Made by a program: the position numbers and the translations under genes. Under the pieces are notes generated by a model, which was given only the letters and a program-made list of their open reading frames with translations, had not been told where the DNA came from and ran no database searches. From Larimichthys crocea (taxonomy: Eukaryota > Chordata > Actinopteri > Sciaenidae), in assembly GCF_000972845.2 (NCBI RefSeq), contig NC_040011.1, positions 25,462,379 through 25,526,378 on the forward strand: 64,000 nt of DNA, written 5' to 3'. This document shows, one piece after another, positions 34,901-46,899 of the stretch (the first letter of the stretch is position 1; each line of letters begins with the position of its first letter).

Positions 34901-36020
34901 TGAGAGATTTCTGAGGACTTTGTGAATTAGATGAAATCTCTATCGACTCAAAGAAGAGGACCACAGTGTAAGACAATTTTCACTCCTTAGTGATGCTCCA
35001 TCTGTCTATGATGAATTATTTGACATTACATTTAACACAAATGGGCAGGAAATTAATTAGCTTTCAAATGTAGAAATGTGTGACCACTTTAAGTTTCTGC
35101 TTGTCTGCACCCTCCCTTAAGGTGTTGGTGCTGTTTTTTTTAAATTCAATAAACCATCATCATAACTGATTCACCGAATGCATTATTCACTGCCTTATAG
35201 CTAAAGGGTTTAATCGAAAGAAGCACCCCTGTTCATCCTGTTTGTTCTTTTCAAATGGATTTACTATTTAAGTGTGATTTTTTTTGAGAGAAACAGAAAA
35301 CCTTCTTCTGTTCCCATGCTCAGACAGTGCATCTAACATTTGTCACATTTCTGTCCTGGAAATGATGTGCCTAATTATGATTTTACACTTTTTCCAATGT
35401 GAAAATGGTGTTCAATAATAGTCTTATTATGATTACATCTAAAATATTATTACTTAGGTCTTAGGTGTAGCTAACCCAGCAGAGAGTACCTCAGAATATA
35501 CTTAGAAAAAAATCAATTTTAATAGTGTAATCGATACATGAGTCAGTTTGTAGTAAAAGTCAGAGAGTACACAGAGACTGACCTTCCCTCTGGCTGCTGT
35601 AACAAAAGCAGCATGAACCTGCCAGGACTAATCCTGCTTTTGAGGAGACCTGATGATGCACGTTCCCTTCAATAATTAGATAGGACGTGTATTGTGTGCT
35701 ATAGCTGGCAAACAAAATCAATAACAAGCAAAGAGAGGCAGCACATATCTGATAAAATCAATGATTTGTCCAGCTCAGTATGCAGAACATTTAGTCAAGG
35801 ATATTTTGAAGCTTCTTGGCATCTTTTCTGTGGTATTTGTCATGTCTTTGTCTGTTTACCTCAAAGCAGAACGATAAAGGACACTCGAGATACAATTTTT
35901 CTAAAAGTCTCATTAAAAGCTTTGAATTATATCAACTGGAACTTGTGAGATCACTTAATGTGAATGAGTTATTTAGTCAAATATTTCATAATTCTGACTG
36001 AGCCGCATGACTCTTGGGAT
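31961..36020. other. Gene desert, left part
   Basis: AT-rich single-copy-looking DNA without a recognised exon. A short fragment of the CAGTGGTGGAGGAAGTA family lies at 32063. From about 34,100 to 35,700 there are many TAATTA/ATTA words, and I saw no obvious repeat, so conserved noncoding elements are possible but unproven. The open frames here are short and show no protein similarity I know. Confidence 0.5.
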
Positions 36021-36021
36021 T

Positions 36022-36285
36022 GCAGTGTTGGTCCACCATTTTGATCCAGATTGAAATATCTTGATAACTCTTGGTATTGCTACTCATTGTGCTAAGACGA
36101 CGTATCCCAAGGACGATGGTCATTCTGACATGCCACCGCGAGGTTGACGTTTGTGGTTTTGGGTGAAATGTCTGTGGGATGGATTGCCAATATGGTACAG
36201 ACATTCATGTCCCCATCAGGATGATGCAATAACTTTGATGATCTCTTAACCTAATGTATGCCATCATCAGGTCCCAAATCCATAC
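36022..36285 (+). repeat. Unclassified teleost interspersed repeat
   Basis: The word order TTGGTCCACCATTTTGATCC, TTGAAATATCTTGATAACTC, GAGGTTGACGTTTGTGG, GGATGGATTGCCAATATGG, TACAGACATTCATGTCCC and GATGATCTCTTAACC is that of an abundant repeat I recall from fish introns and spacers. No open frame is preserved. Confidence 0.6.
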
Positions 36286-38229
36286 TACTTCTAAACAGCA
36301 TGTACTTTATACTAATCATGTAACCATACTGTTTTTGTGTGCTGATGACACGACCAAACTGGCCCTCATAGACAATGAGGCAGCCCCCAGGGATGCGGTG
36401 ATCCTCCTCAGGTGATTCCTATATATACAAATTTACGTACTGTACCATAATACACAAGTAATTGTTTCGTTTTTTGTCTCTGTGTAAACACAATTTGATT
36501 GGATTGAATTGCAGTTTATTAGAGAAACTACATATACATCAAATTAGATTTAAAATTGCAGTAATCATATCAAAAGTTGTTGCTGAGAAGACTGTTTACC
36601 TACCTGCTAAATAGCTGAGAGCAGGTTTTAGCCCTCCATTATTGCTACTCATTAGGCTTTACTTCACCAGTGTACAAGATGCAGACTGGGTGACCTTTGT
36701 TTGGGTGTTTTCACAATTATAGAGTCAATATCTCAAGGTTATATGTGATTGTCTTGAAGTCTTTTTTTATAGAGAGTATGGCAGCATATCAGGCTATTAC
36801 AATTGTACACAAAAAGCCTCTTGCCATACATAAAGTGAAGATGTCAACCTTTTTACAACTTCAAACTCATCTTTCATGGTTCACATGTTACATCTGTGTA
36901 ATGGATGCAGTCCTGACCTTTTCATATAGAGATGAACTATGATACCTAAGATGCCCCCCTCTTGAGCTTTGAAAAGCCAGATCACCACATCAGCCATGTA
37001 CCAAGCGGTTCACAGCGTGAAAGCTTTCACATGTACATCAGATAGATAGGCATTAGACGTTATCTGAAACTAAAGACCATGAAGTTTAAATGTGAATCAT
37101 TTTGTAGCTGAGTACTCTTTATTGATTCTGAAGAGTAGAATCAATTTTGTCTTTTTTTGGGCTTTACTTTCTCTTAAATTTTTCATTTCAGGTTGAAAAA
37201 TTCAGCTTGTGTTTTCTTTGAGACACTGCTTCTGTATTACCCGAAGAAATTATTCTGTATAGGAGTTCAATATGTCTCAAGTTACCACGAACCTGCAAAT
37301 TGATTTCTCCGAGTGGGTTTGCAGCCTGGAGCACATTTTTTATTCTCTTTGCTGTGGGAGGAAAAACAAATAATTTCACACACACCATTCTACTTATTTA
37401 TTATCACATTAAATGTATTGTTATGTTGCTCTATTTGGTGTGGGAAATGAGCAATAGCCTCAGGGGAGCAGGTTATCAAGTCATATTATTCCACCTGGTC
37501 ATGCAGGAGACAGTAAAGCTTTTTTTTAAAAAGGCAACACAGTTGTATTTTCCCCTTAGTTAAACTAGTGACATTATCATTTATGACAACCGGAGACCAT
37601 GTGACCTTAATGCTTTACATGAATTGATTACTTTTCTGACTTATCTTCTGAGTTTTGGTTTATCCTTTTTGTGTGATGAAAAATATTGTAAGAAAGAATA
37701 TCATGAGTAATTTTTAAAGACCTTGATATTAAATATTAAAGCCCAATCTCTTTCATTATTTATTCATTAATTACATTAAAACAAATGGAAAAAGCAATCA
37801 TATATCCAAAAAGTAATTAAAATGAGACCAAACCAGTCATATTGTCAGTCTGTGTCCTAAACCTAGAAATAAAGTAAATGAGTTTTATTATGTTGTATGT
37901 TTTAGGTGAAAAATTGTCCCAGAGATGTAAAAAAGAATAAAAATCTGGCATGTATTAATCAAACCGCCCATCTATGTTTTCTGTAGGGTTTCTGGGTTTT
38001 CAAGCCACAGAAATAGAATGAGATAGAAGTGATACTGATAGTGAATAGTAACAGTCTTAGAAATCTCTCTCTGTCATCCTCCCTTTGTTTCTTTCAGCGA
38101 AATCTAAGTAAACGTTCTAAGAAGTGAAAATAAAAATTGATTAGAGAATTAAATCTTTGATGAATGTTTTCATGCGTGAGAGCCCTTCTTCAGCTGAATG
38201 CCGACACAAGATTACCACAAGGCCTGTGG
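36286..38229. other. Gene desert, no gene seen
   Basis: AT-rich DNA. The open frames are under 90 codons and have no recognisable domain. I see nothing I can support as a gene or structured RNA. Confidence 0.5.
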
Positions 38230-38740
38230 CTGTTAAACCTGTTCATTGGAGGAGTGCAACAGACATGAGGTAACATATACCTGTATAAGAGTATTCAAGT
38301 AGGTGGGTACAGAACTGGAGACAACTTTGTAGGCTAGCATTAGAGATTTGGAGATGTGGGCTGCTACAGGTAGCCAGTGGAGCTCGATGAGCAGCGGGGG
38401 TAATATATGATATATATATAGGGCATTACTGTAATCTAGTCTTGAGATAACCACAGCTTGTGTCAGGAGTTGAGTAGCATGTTGAGTTAGGTAAGGCCTT
38501 ATTTTTCTGATGTTGTAAAGTGCAAAGTGACATGACCAGGCAACTGAGGCAACATGATTGGAGAAGGTTAGCTGGTCATCAATCATAATCCCTAAGTTTT
38601 TCGCCACCCTGATGGGGGCAATTTTGTTTGTGATGTCATGGTGTATAGTAGGTTTGGCTGGGAGGACCAGCAGTTGAGTTTTTGAGAGGCTCAGTTGGAG
38701 TTGGTGTGGAGATATCTGAGAGGCAATCAGAGACACGTGC
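38230..38740 (-). mobile_element. L2-like LINE fragment (end of reverse transcriptase)
   Basis: The minus strand translates to typical LINE reverse-transcriptase C-terminal words: LSLSKTQLLVLPAKP, NLGIMIDDQLTFSNHVASV, CHFALYNIRKIRPYL, SRLDYSNALY and ELHWLPVAAHISKSLMLAYK. The order fits teleost L2/CR1-clade elements. The piece between LDYSNALY and LIELHWLP is deleted, and the upstream polymerase core (FADD-type) is absent, so it is a dead 5'-truncated copy. Confidence 0.85.
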
Positions 38741-41700
38741 AGGAAATGACAGATAGAGCTGTCATATACAAATACAAATATGCAAAAATACACCTGTAGT
38801 TTAGTGGAATAGTGTGAAACCATTGACTGGACCGCATTATGCACTGTAAAGATGCAGTTTGTATGATTGTCACTCATCTAAACTTCTCTTTCTTGGATCA
38901 TATGACTCAGAAACTATAACTGTGTGACAGGACAGATGTGCACTTAAACCAAGCGGTAACCTCCGTGGTTGTGACGTAAAGCCTATGCATAGAAGTGCCA
39001 AAAACTGCAGTTCATCAAATGGCCATTCGAGGCTGGCTGCAAAACAAGTCACTCTACATAATGCTTTTTATTGTCACTTAAACAACTAAACTTGTAGATG
39101 AAATTAATATATTAATACTCAAAGGCACTTTACATGGTCACAAAGACAATAACAGAAACAGTAAAGACAATATAAATTTATTAACTTCTTCAAAGATAAT
39201 TAATTAAACACACATTGATTGATTGATTGATTAATGCAGTGTTTTTGTGGTAAGAAAACAGTCCTTTAATACCACCTTTTTGTGTATTTACTGGACAGAA
39301 ATACACAGAACACTGTGTTCTGTTCTCTGTGAATTTCGAAATAGTCTGTATAAGAAAACATGGTCAGTGGGATGCAGGATTCAGGGTTTTTATGAACAGC
39401 ATCACCATGGTAACAAGGCAAGATCACTTTCACTGTGCATTCAGGAGATCCCATGATTGCAATTCCATGTCTATGTTCCCTCTACACCCTCCCATTGTTT
39501 ACAGACGTGTGAAATCTCTAACATGCTAAATTGGAGGCTTCAGCTCATTACCCCTGTTACACTTGACTGGTAAGCTTTTCAACACTTGAATCAAACAGTA
39601 AAGGCATAATTGGATTCATATGGGATTTTAACCTATTAGAATAATTTTCCGTGTGCTGGAAGATGTTAAATTTTAATGCTTAGTTCTTTTCATATTAAAT
39701 GCTAATGAGGAATTGGTAGGTCAAAGCAAAGCCCATTCACAGCTCTTTAATTATCTGACACAGAGATTGAAGGTTGTGACTGCTATTACTCTCAGCAAAA
39801 TGTTTTTTTTATTTTTGTTGTTGTTGTTGTTTGTTTTTTTTTAATGGTGAGTGCATCTGTGAGGTTTTAAAAAGTAGTTTGAAGGACTACTCCCACCTGG
39901 TTTGGAAGATTAGGAGGCCACTTTAGCACAGGCCATTCTAATTCATCTAATGTGAATGAATTATTTAGTACAGATTAAGCAAAACAGACATGCGCAGTCA
40001 TATTGGAAATAACCTCAGCCCACTTTGTTTTTCTTCCTCAGAACTGCAACATCAAAAACGTCCATTTTAGAGCATTTTACCTTGTTTCTCTGGTGAAACA
40101 GGAAAGAAAAGGTGTTACCTCATGAGCCACTCCAGTCAGAGATACATTTTACTTTCATGAGAGGAAGCTACTAAGAACCTTAAATATGAATGCAAGTTTT
40201 ATCTGAAAGTCAGAATTACCCAATAGTGTTCCAATAATCCTTTTCCAGAAGCTGTTTTTTTTGTAAAAGTCTGTTTGAAGCTACAACTTTCAAAACAGTC
40301 CTGTTGGGGAAGTTTCCCCGAGATGCTATTAATCCAAAAGAAGGGGGTTTCATGCTTTTCTCTGGTAGACGTAACAGCATTAAAGCTGAACACAAATCTC
40401 ACATTTGTGTAGCTTGTCTATCAGTCACATACTGGCACACTCTCCTGTCAGGCTCTTGAAGCATTTTCTCTGACAGTAGCATTTTTCAGACTGTCTTTTT
40501 GTCTGTTTGAGCTCCTCATCTTCTGTGATAGCGGATTCTTGGTTGCTTGACAGATGATTCAGTCCACAGTCTGTTTCTGCAGTAAAGAAGTCAGAAGATT
40601 TTTTTGGACTCGTTTTCAATTGTCATAAATTAATATCCTCATCCTCTAGATTAAATCGGGATAAAGAAAGAAACACTTTCAGTGCTGACAGACTCAGCCT
40701 AGTAACAAAAGTAATTATCAAGTCATCAAATACTAGACAATCCCCACTTTTCAAAAGTAATTCCCAGAAAAAGATTTTCTTATATTCAGGGCAATAAAAC
40801 ATATTATGACCTCATACTGTTTGTTGACTTGACTAATGCTTACACATCTAGCAGAAAAAGAGAAACATTACTACTCGTTTTAAGTCAAATAAGTTCAATA
40901 TTCACATCAATTTCACTTTGTTTTGGGCTTTGAGAAACTAACTCCCGAGAAAGATTTATTGTATCTGGCTGACGTTAGTTGCTAAAGGTTCCACTGCTTT
41001 CACCAGCTAGGTGCTAACTTTGTCTACTTGCTGTTTGTGGCTCAGAGCTGTTTTACTGCAGTTATTTGTGGCTGCAGGAAATGGTGCTAATAGGAGTGGT
41101 GGGACTAAAATAAAACAGTAAAGGTGAAGGCCGTAATTACGAATTGTTAATATATCCATTAATAATATGCATATATTGATTGTGAGTAGTGTGACTTTGT
41201 GCTCCAGGTACAACCTCACGCAAAAAGTATGTAGTGCTTTACTGCACTAAGTCACATCACCAACTACTTCACTTATTTTGTGGAGAAAATGTTTCCTTCT
41301 TTTCTCCCTGATGTTACTAAGTTTCCAGATACTAAAGCGGCTGTTTGCTAGTGTTAACTCATTTTGTTAGCTGTAATGTATCATACTGTGAAGAGTGTTA
41401 GTGTTGGACCACTTGGACCAGTGGCAAGGGGAGTGATTCAGGACTGGGGGGCAAGGGAATGCAGACATGGATCCGAACCAGTGTTGTGCAAGAACCTGAT
41501 CCGGGTGAGTGAGCAATGTGACCAAGCCGAGTTGCTTCTGTGGACATAGCTAGAGGTGAATAGACCGAAGAGGACATTGACGAAGAAATCTAAGAGGAGA
41601 AATGGAGAAAGTGAAAGAGCAAGAAGCCACCGGACAAGAGTTAATCTCAAACTGACTTTTAGTTATTAGTGAGAGCTTTGTAAAACCAAAGACTGAAAGA

Positions 41701-44700
41701 CAGATGCCAAGCTGGGCTTCTTGCTTTTGCACTAGTTAGTAATATTAGCTGGCTTGTTGTTGTTGTAGCAAAGTTGTCCACTAAATTTGATACTAGGTTT
41801 TTGATTGAAGTAATATCAGCATAGCACTTATCTCAAAACAACCAACTCCTAAGCAATGTTGCATTAAAATAATTAATTAATGTCCTAAAATAACATTGTT
41901 CCCATAAATCTTTCTGAAATGTTTTGCTCTCTGTTTAGATTAACTCGAAATAGGAAACCTTGGTGACAATGTGGAAAAGCTTTCGGCATTCACAGCAGGG
42001 TTGAACACTTGACAAATGGTCTTGGGTAAGGACATTTTATGACATTCAACTATACATTTAATATCTATATATCACAAGCAATGGCAGGGAGTGGAAAAAT
42101 GCAAGTTTGTACAGCAATTTTTATGCCCATACAGTGACACATTGGATGAGGTGTGTGTAGTGGGGGGTAACTGTATGGGACAGACCATTACTCAGCAGGA
42201 AGTGGACAGTAAATAAATGGGTGTGGTAGCATCTGCGTAGCATTCCCGGCTGAGTCTCGTCTTTCATATTTCGACTCCACCCAAGTGATGCGATTCAAAG
42301 CTCAACACAGACATAACAAAGAAAGATGCAATGTTTATTTTTGCTCCTGCAGAGAGTGCTCATTGTGATGACGATGGGACTTTTCGAGCAGACAGGGACA
42401 GAGAAGAGAAAGGTGAGGGACGAGCACACAAGCTCAGCTCACTGCTGTTGAGCCTGGTGCATATTCTTCAAACACCCTTCAGTTCCCTTCGTTTGAGTAC
42501 AAGCATATGCATTTTGCATCATGTGCGCTCACACAAACACACACCTTCAGGCTTCAGCCCCCATAGACTTAGTTGCCTCCCCTCCAATACCATCCCCGCA
42601 TCTCACAGAATTATTCACTCTTGGCTTCTCGGCAGGCCCTTTGTTTCCAAGGCAACAAGACTTTAGTGGATGTGTTGGGTTTGCTGTAGTCTAGACAATC
42701 AACATTTTTAAGGTCTGGCGGTTTGACGGAGAAAAGTTGACCAGAAATAGATTTTTTTTTATTGGTTTCAAGATTCTTAACAAGGTAGCACATGGCTTTT
42801 ATTATCGTTTATAAATGAAAGATTACAGTTGGTTATGCTTAACACAGCAGAGTGTTAACATTTATGCTGTGTCACACTTCTCCTCTCTGGTTGTCTGATG
42901 ACAGGTAGAGAGCACTCTAAAAGGTGCGCATATGGCAGACAATCACAACCAAACTTTTTACCACTGTGTGAGTACTTCCCAAGAAAAGCTTGATTGTTTA
43001 ACTCCCTGGCGTCAACAGCATAAATAACAATTAGACACGGCTCAATCAGAAGCTGTAGACAAATTCTGGAAACACAGCTATTTTATCACACACAATGATG
43101 GACTGTGCCTGTAAACTATGAATAGTCTATTTGATTGACCCTGTTCGTGTGTGAAGCAATATCTTAACATAAGGCCCTATAACTAGTGACAGTGTTGCTC
43201 AGCGATGACGAACTTCAGCTGTGTAATTTGGGTACCGATGTCGGAAATACTGTCACCTATTTTACCCAAATCAGAATTTGAAATAGGGATGGGAAAATAA
43301 TGCTGCTCTAACCGCTTCCACCTCCCCAGCCTCCTTCTGTTTTGTATTCTCCATCTGAACAGGTGCCATCCCAGCCATGCAATACACAAATAATTTAACA
43401 CTAGCCTCCTCCTGAGCCCACTTCAAGTAAACTGATGCAAAAGGGGGCAGAAGACAGCGCCCTAAAACCTAAAAACAATGGGATTTATGAGTGATTGGAT
43501 GAATATCAGTACCTGTTCGTATTTCAGTCTTGATGTGTCTATAACTGTATTCTCTCTATACTCTGATTTAACCTCTTTATGTTAATATCTATATATAGCA
43601 CACCGTTAACCATTACCACAATATTATTTGTTGCCAGGTCTATTGACCCAGCCCAGCAGATGGTGACAAAGTGACATAAAAAAGAGTGGTGGGTGGAAAG
43701 ATGGCATGGTAAGTTGGTAACCAGCAGATGGGATGGAGTGTGTTTGCTTTTCTGATTCAAATTGGTAAATGTAGCAGTCAGACTCCAGTTGCAATCCAAA
43801 CTTAATGCACCAAGCTAGACACTGCCATTGTGTCAGCGGAAGCTGCTCATAGCCTGACCCAAGTAAATAATCACCAGCTGTCACACAGGGACAGTCTTTG
43901 TCAAGCTTGAGCATAGCCAAAAACCATGCATTCTGTATCGTATCTCTTAAAGTGTTCAGGTGGCTCAAACACCACCTTGTTGATAGAGGCTGCTGGTGGT
44001 CTAGTGGCTGATCATTTCCAACACCAATAACAGCACTGTCAGTTAAAGCAGATTGACCTCGCAACCTTGAAGAACACACATCAGGCAGGTCACCTCTCGA
44101 CCTGTCTGGCTGGTGTTTGCCATCAAGCGTTTTGTATTGCCAGAGTTCAAGAGTCTCTCTGAAAGTTCAGCAAGGACTGTCACTAGATATTTGAAAGCCT
44201 ATATACAAAGTGTACCACACCCATTGGGTGAAAATAGTTGTTGCTTTGCAACACTTTACACTCTAATTTATCTCATCAATGGATGATAGTTAACAAATAA
44301 TTAACTATTGTAGTCAACCTATCCTTCCAGATGCATCATTTTGGTAATGTCCTGAACATGCAATAAACATACAGAGCAATCTTGTAGCAATGTTTTTAGT
44401 AGCTGTGGGAGGTGACAGAAATAAAAAAAAAGAGAAGTCATCATCCTTGAGCACCCACAGCAGGAAAGGGGGAGACCTACAGTGGTGGATCCGATATTTG
44501 AGCAACAGGGCTAGACATGAGAGACCCACCAGCACACTCACAGTAATCACATTGTAGCAGGAGATCAGGAAAGCGCTGAAAATGCTTCCAGTGTTGCTGT
44601 CATCTCATCATGAGTAAGGGCCAGAGGCATGTTGTGCACAGCCTGTAGAGTTTGAGCTAAGATGCCATCCTTAGTGGTGTGAAAAGTCAGTGAGGAGTTG

Positions 44701-45991
44701 TGAGGTTCTGGCCTCTCTACATGCAACATTCAGCATCCAGGCCCTGGAGGACCAAGTCTGTAAAAATGAAAACTTCAACACAGTGACAACAACAAAAATC
44801 AGTATTGTACCTGGCAGCTTCTGGATGATTTAGACTTGCAGTTTCAGAGTACAATATCCCCATTACAGAGACCTAAAAGGCAATGAAACAATTAAATCCC
44901 TTCCTGAAATTTCAGGAAATCAAGCCTCTTACAGAGAATGAGGATGACAAAGAGAGAGGGAGAATGTTTGAGGGCTTTGAAGTGCAACACATTTCTGCAG
45001 GTGCTCCATTTGTATACCCATTTATCGCATAAGTTACATGTTGAAATGAGATATCCACCTTTCAGAAAATTATACAGTTTAAATAGATTGCAGCAAAACT
45101 CTGAGACTACTGAACGCTTTACCAAAAGGTCTTTGAATGCAACTAACACTTTCAAGACTTTATTTTTTAAAATTGGTATTCAGTTAATCAAGTTTGAATA
45201 ATTATGGAAATAGTATACAGCATATGGTTATATTCATTTCGAATTAAACCTGGATTTATGAAATTATACATATCAATTATGCATATTAGATCTAAGAGGT
45301 CAAAATCTTTGCTTGCTAATTTAGAGCAAGAAGGTTCTGCAGGTGCAGCCTTGATTTTGACCTGCCCGTGAAAACAAGCAAGATGAAGATGAAAAGGCTA
45401 ACCTTGGGAGACATCACAGGCATTCATTATCATGCTGTCTTTGGCAATCTGTGGGATACATTGTATTTTACAGAAGGACTTTTCTTTACTCTATTTTTAA
45501 TTAGCACTTAAGAAAATGACCTTTTTCATTGGACACAACCTGCGTCACCTTCAGAGAATAAATTACAACTCTTAATAGGTATTATGATTATTATATGTTC
45601 ACATTACAGCATTTAAATATATATCCATGTTTAAATCTATAGATATTGGGGTTGTCTTGGACTTGAGAATAAGCAAGGCTTACTTCAGGGGCCACTGAAG
45701 ATGGGTTGTCAGACATTCTATATAACGTTATGTGTACTGTGCCCATTTCAAGCAGTGCAGTTGATTTTCATCAACTGTCCACAGCTCTAATAAAATCACA
45801 GTAGACTGAACTTGTAAAACTGTGGTTATTGGGACTCTTGAGTAAATATATCTGTCCTGTAAATAATCCTTCTGTGAATAATGGGATGGTCTCTGATGAC
45901 CAGCATGTTGCCTCCTCTTATTATGGATCTTAAAGGAGCAGACTATCAGGCCTGGTGATGGTCACCTTAATTTCTTCTGGTGTATAGAGCA
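38741..45991. other. Gene desert, central part
   Basis: No confident gene. It holds a short ATTG run (about 39217-39234), T-rich simple sequence (39805-39842) and a GA-rich, exon-unlike tract (41400-41640). A minus-strand stretch at 43,620-44,760 has longer open frames but no recognised family (see findings). The rest is AT-rich and featureless to me. Confidence 0.45.
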
Positions 45992-45996
45992 GCTCT

Positions 45997-46483
45997 TGTC
46001 ATGATTCGCCCCTGGTTTTTCATTCCTCCTGCCGGTACTTTTCCACTCACCTGCCGGCCACTCCCACCTCATCAGTGCAACCACCTTCACCTGTGGTCTC
46101 TCACCTGATTTATACCCACTTCTTCCACTCCATCTCTGCCAGATTGTCTTCAGCAGCATGCTAAGCTCTTGCGTTTTTATCTTCGGATCGCTTCCCCGGT
46201 TTTGACCCTGCCTGTCCCTGACCAGTCCTTATCGTTCCTGCCCAGGTGACTTGACCACCCCTCCGTCCCTGACTCCTCTGCCTGCTCGCCCCTTGTCTGT
46301 CTCTTGGATTCCTTCCCCGGAGGTTTCTGCTAGAGAGTTGGACTTTTTTGGCTGGCTCTGTTGGAGACTCTTTCCTGAGTATCTGCTGTGGATTTTTGCG
46401 ACCCTGTTTTGCCAATAAACTGAACTGTTCCAACACTGGTCTCAGTCTGTGCTGTTCTTGGGTCCAACCTTACACCCATTACA
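45997..46483 (+). mobile_element. Solo LTR of an LTR retrotransposon
   Basis: A 487-bp unit starts TGTCATGATTCG and ends CACCCATTACA, so it has TG...CA ends. It is flanked by the exact 5-bp direct repeat GCTCT (45992-45996 and 46484-46488). A TATA-like TTTATAC lies near 46109, and an AATAAA at 46414-46419 sits about 65 bases before the end, in the plus orientation, as in an LTR. The CT-rich body (CCTGCCTGTCCCTGACC, TTGGGTCCAACC) is like fish Ty3/Gypsy-type LTRs. No internal region or second LTR is present. Confidence 0.85.
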
Positions 46484-46711
46484 GCTCTCTTGGTTGGTAA
46501 GACAGTATGTGACAAAGGGACCAAGCTGCAAACTGAAACGACTGAAACAACACAATAGTGTTTTGGAGATTGACATTTTCTTGAATACATCTGCCCCACC
46601 TGCCCTGTAATAACGGTGAACCAAAACAACACAGAATCTGCTGGGTTGTTGCAGTAACTCACAAGGTGTGAAGATAACCTGCAGAGGAAATAATGCTTTT
46701 TTTTTAATCAG

Positions 46712-46847
46712 CAGCAACAAAATGCTTCAAAATGGAGGATGTTTAAGAAGAGGGATACCTGAAAATGTGCGTCATGTGTTAGAAGAGCTGGACTCACTGC
46801 TGCCTTTGTCTGAAGATGAAGCCTACCAAGACCTACCACCTGATAAG
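46712..46847 (+). other. Unrecognised exon-like open frame
   Basis: An acceptor-like T run followed by AATCAG, then an open frame, then GATAAG with a GTAAAT donor. The frame codes an acidic peptide with RRGIPENVRHVLEELDSLL and SEDEAYQDLPPDK. I do not recognise the family. It could be a lone exon of an unknown gene, a remnant of a DNA-transposon protein, or chance. No partner exon was found nearby. Confidence 0.2.
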
Positions 46848-46899
46848 GTAAATTATCAAAGAACCATTGACAAAAAGCTGACACAATACTAGCAGCCAC

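Noticed and set aside
38233..38877. 214-codon frame as a host gene
   Set aside because: It encodes LINE reverse-transcriptase tail sequence with an internal deletion, so it is annotated as a mobile element.
44314..44550. Hydrophobic 78-codon frame as a membrane protein gene
   Set aside because: Stops interrupt it on both sides, splice partners are not visible and no family is recognised. It is kept only as a low-interest finding.
46161..46720. Several overlapping minus-strand frames of 91-110 codons
   Set aside because: They lie mostly antisense inside the solo LTR and its flank, with no domain resemblance.
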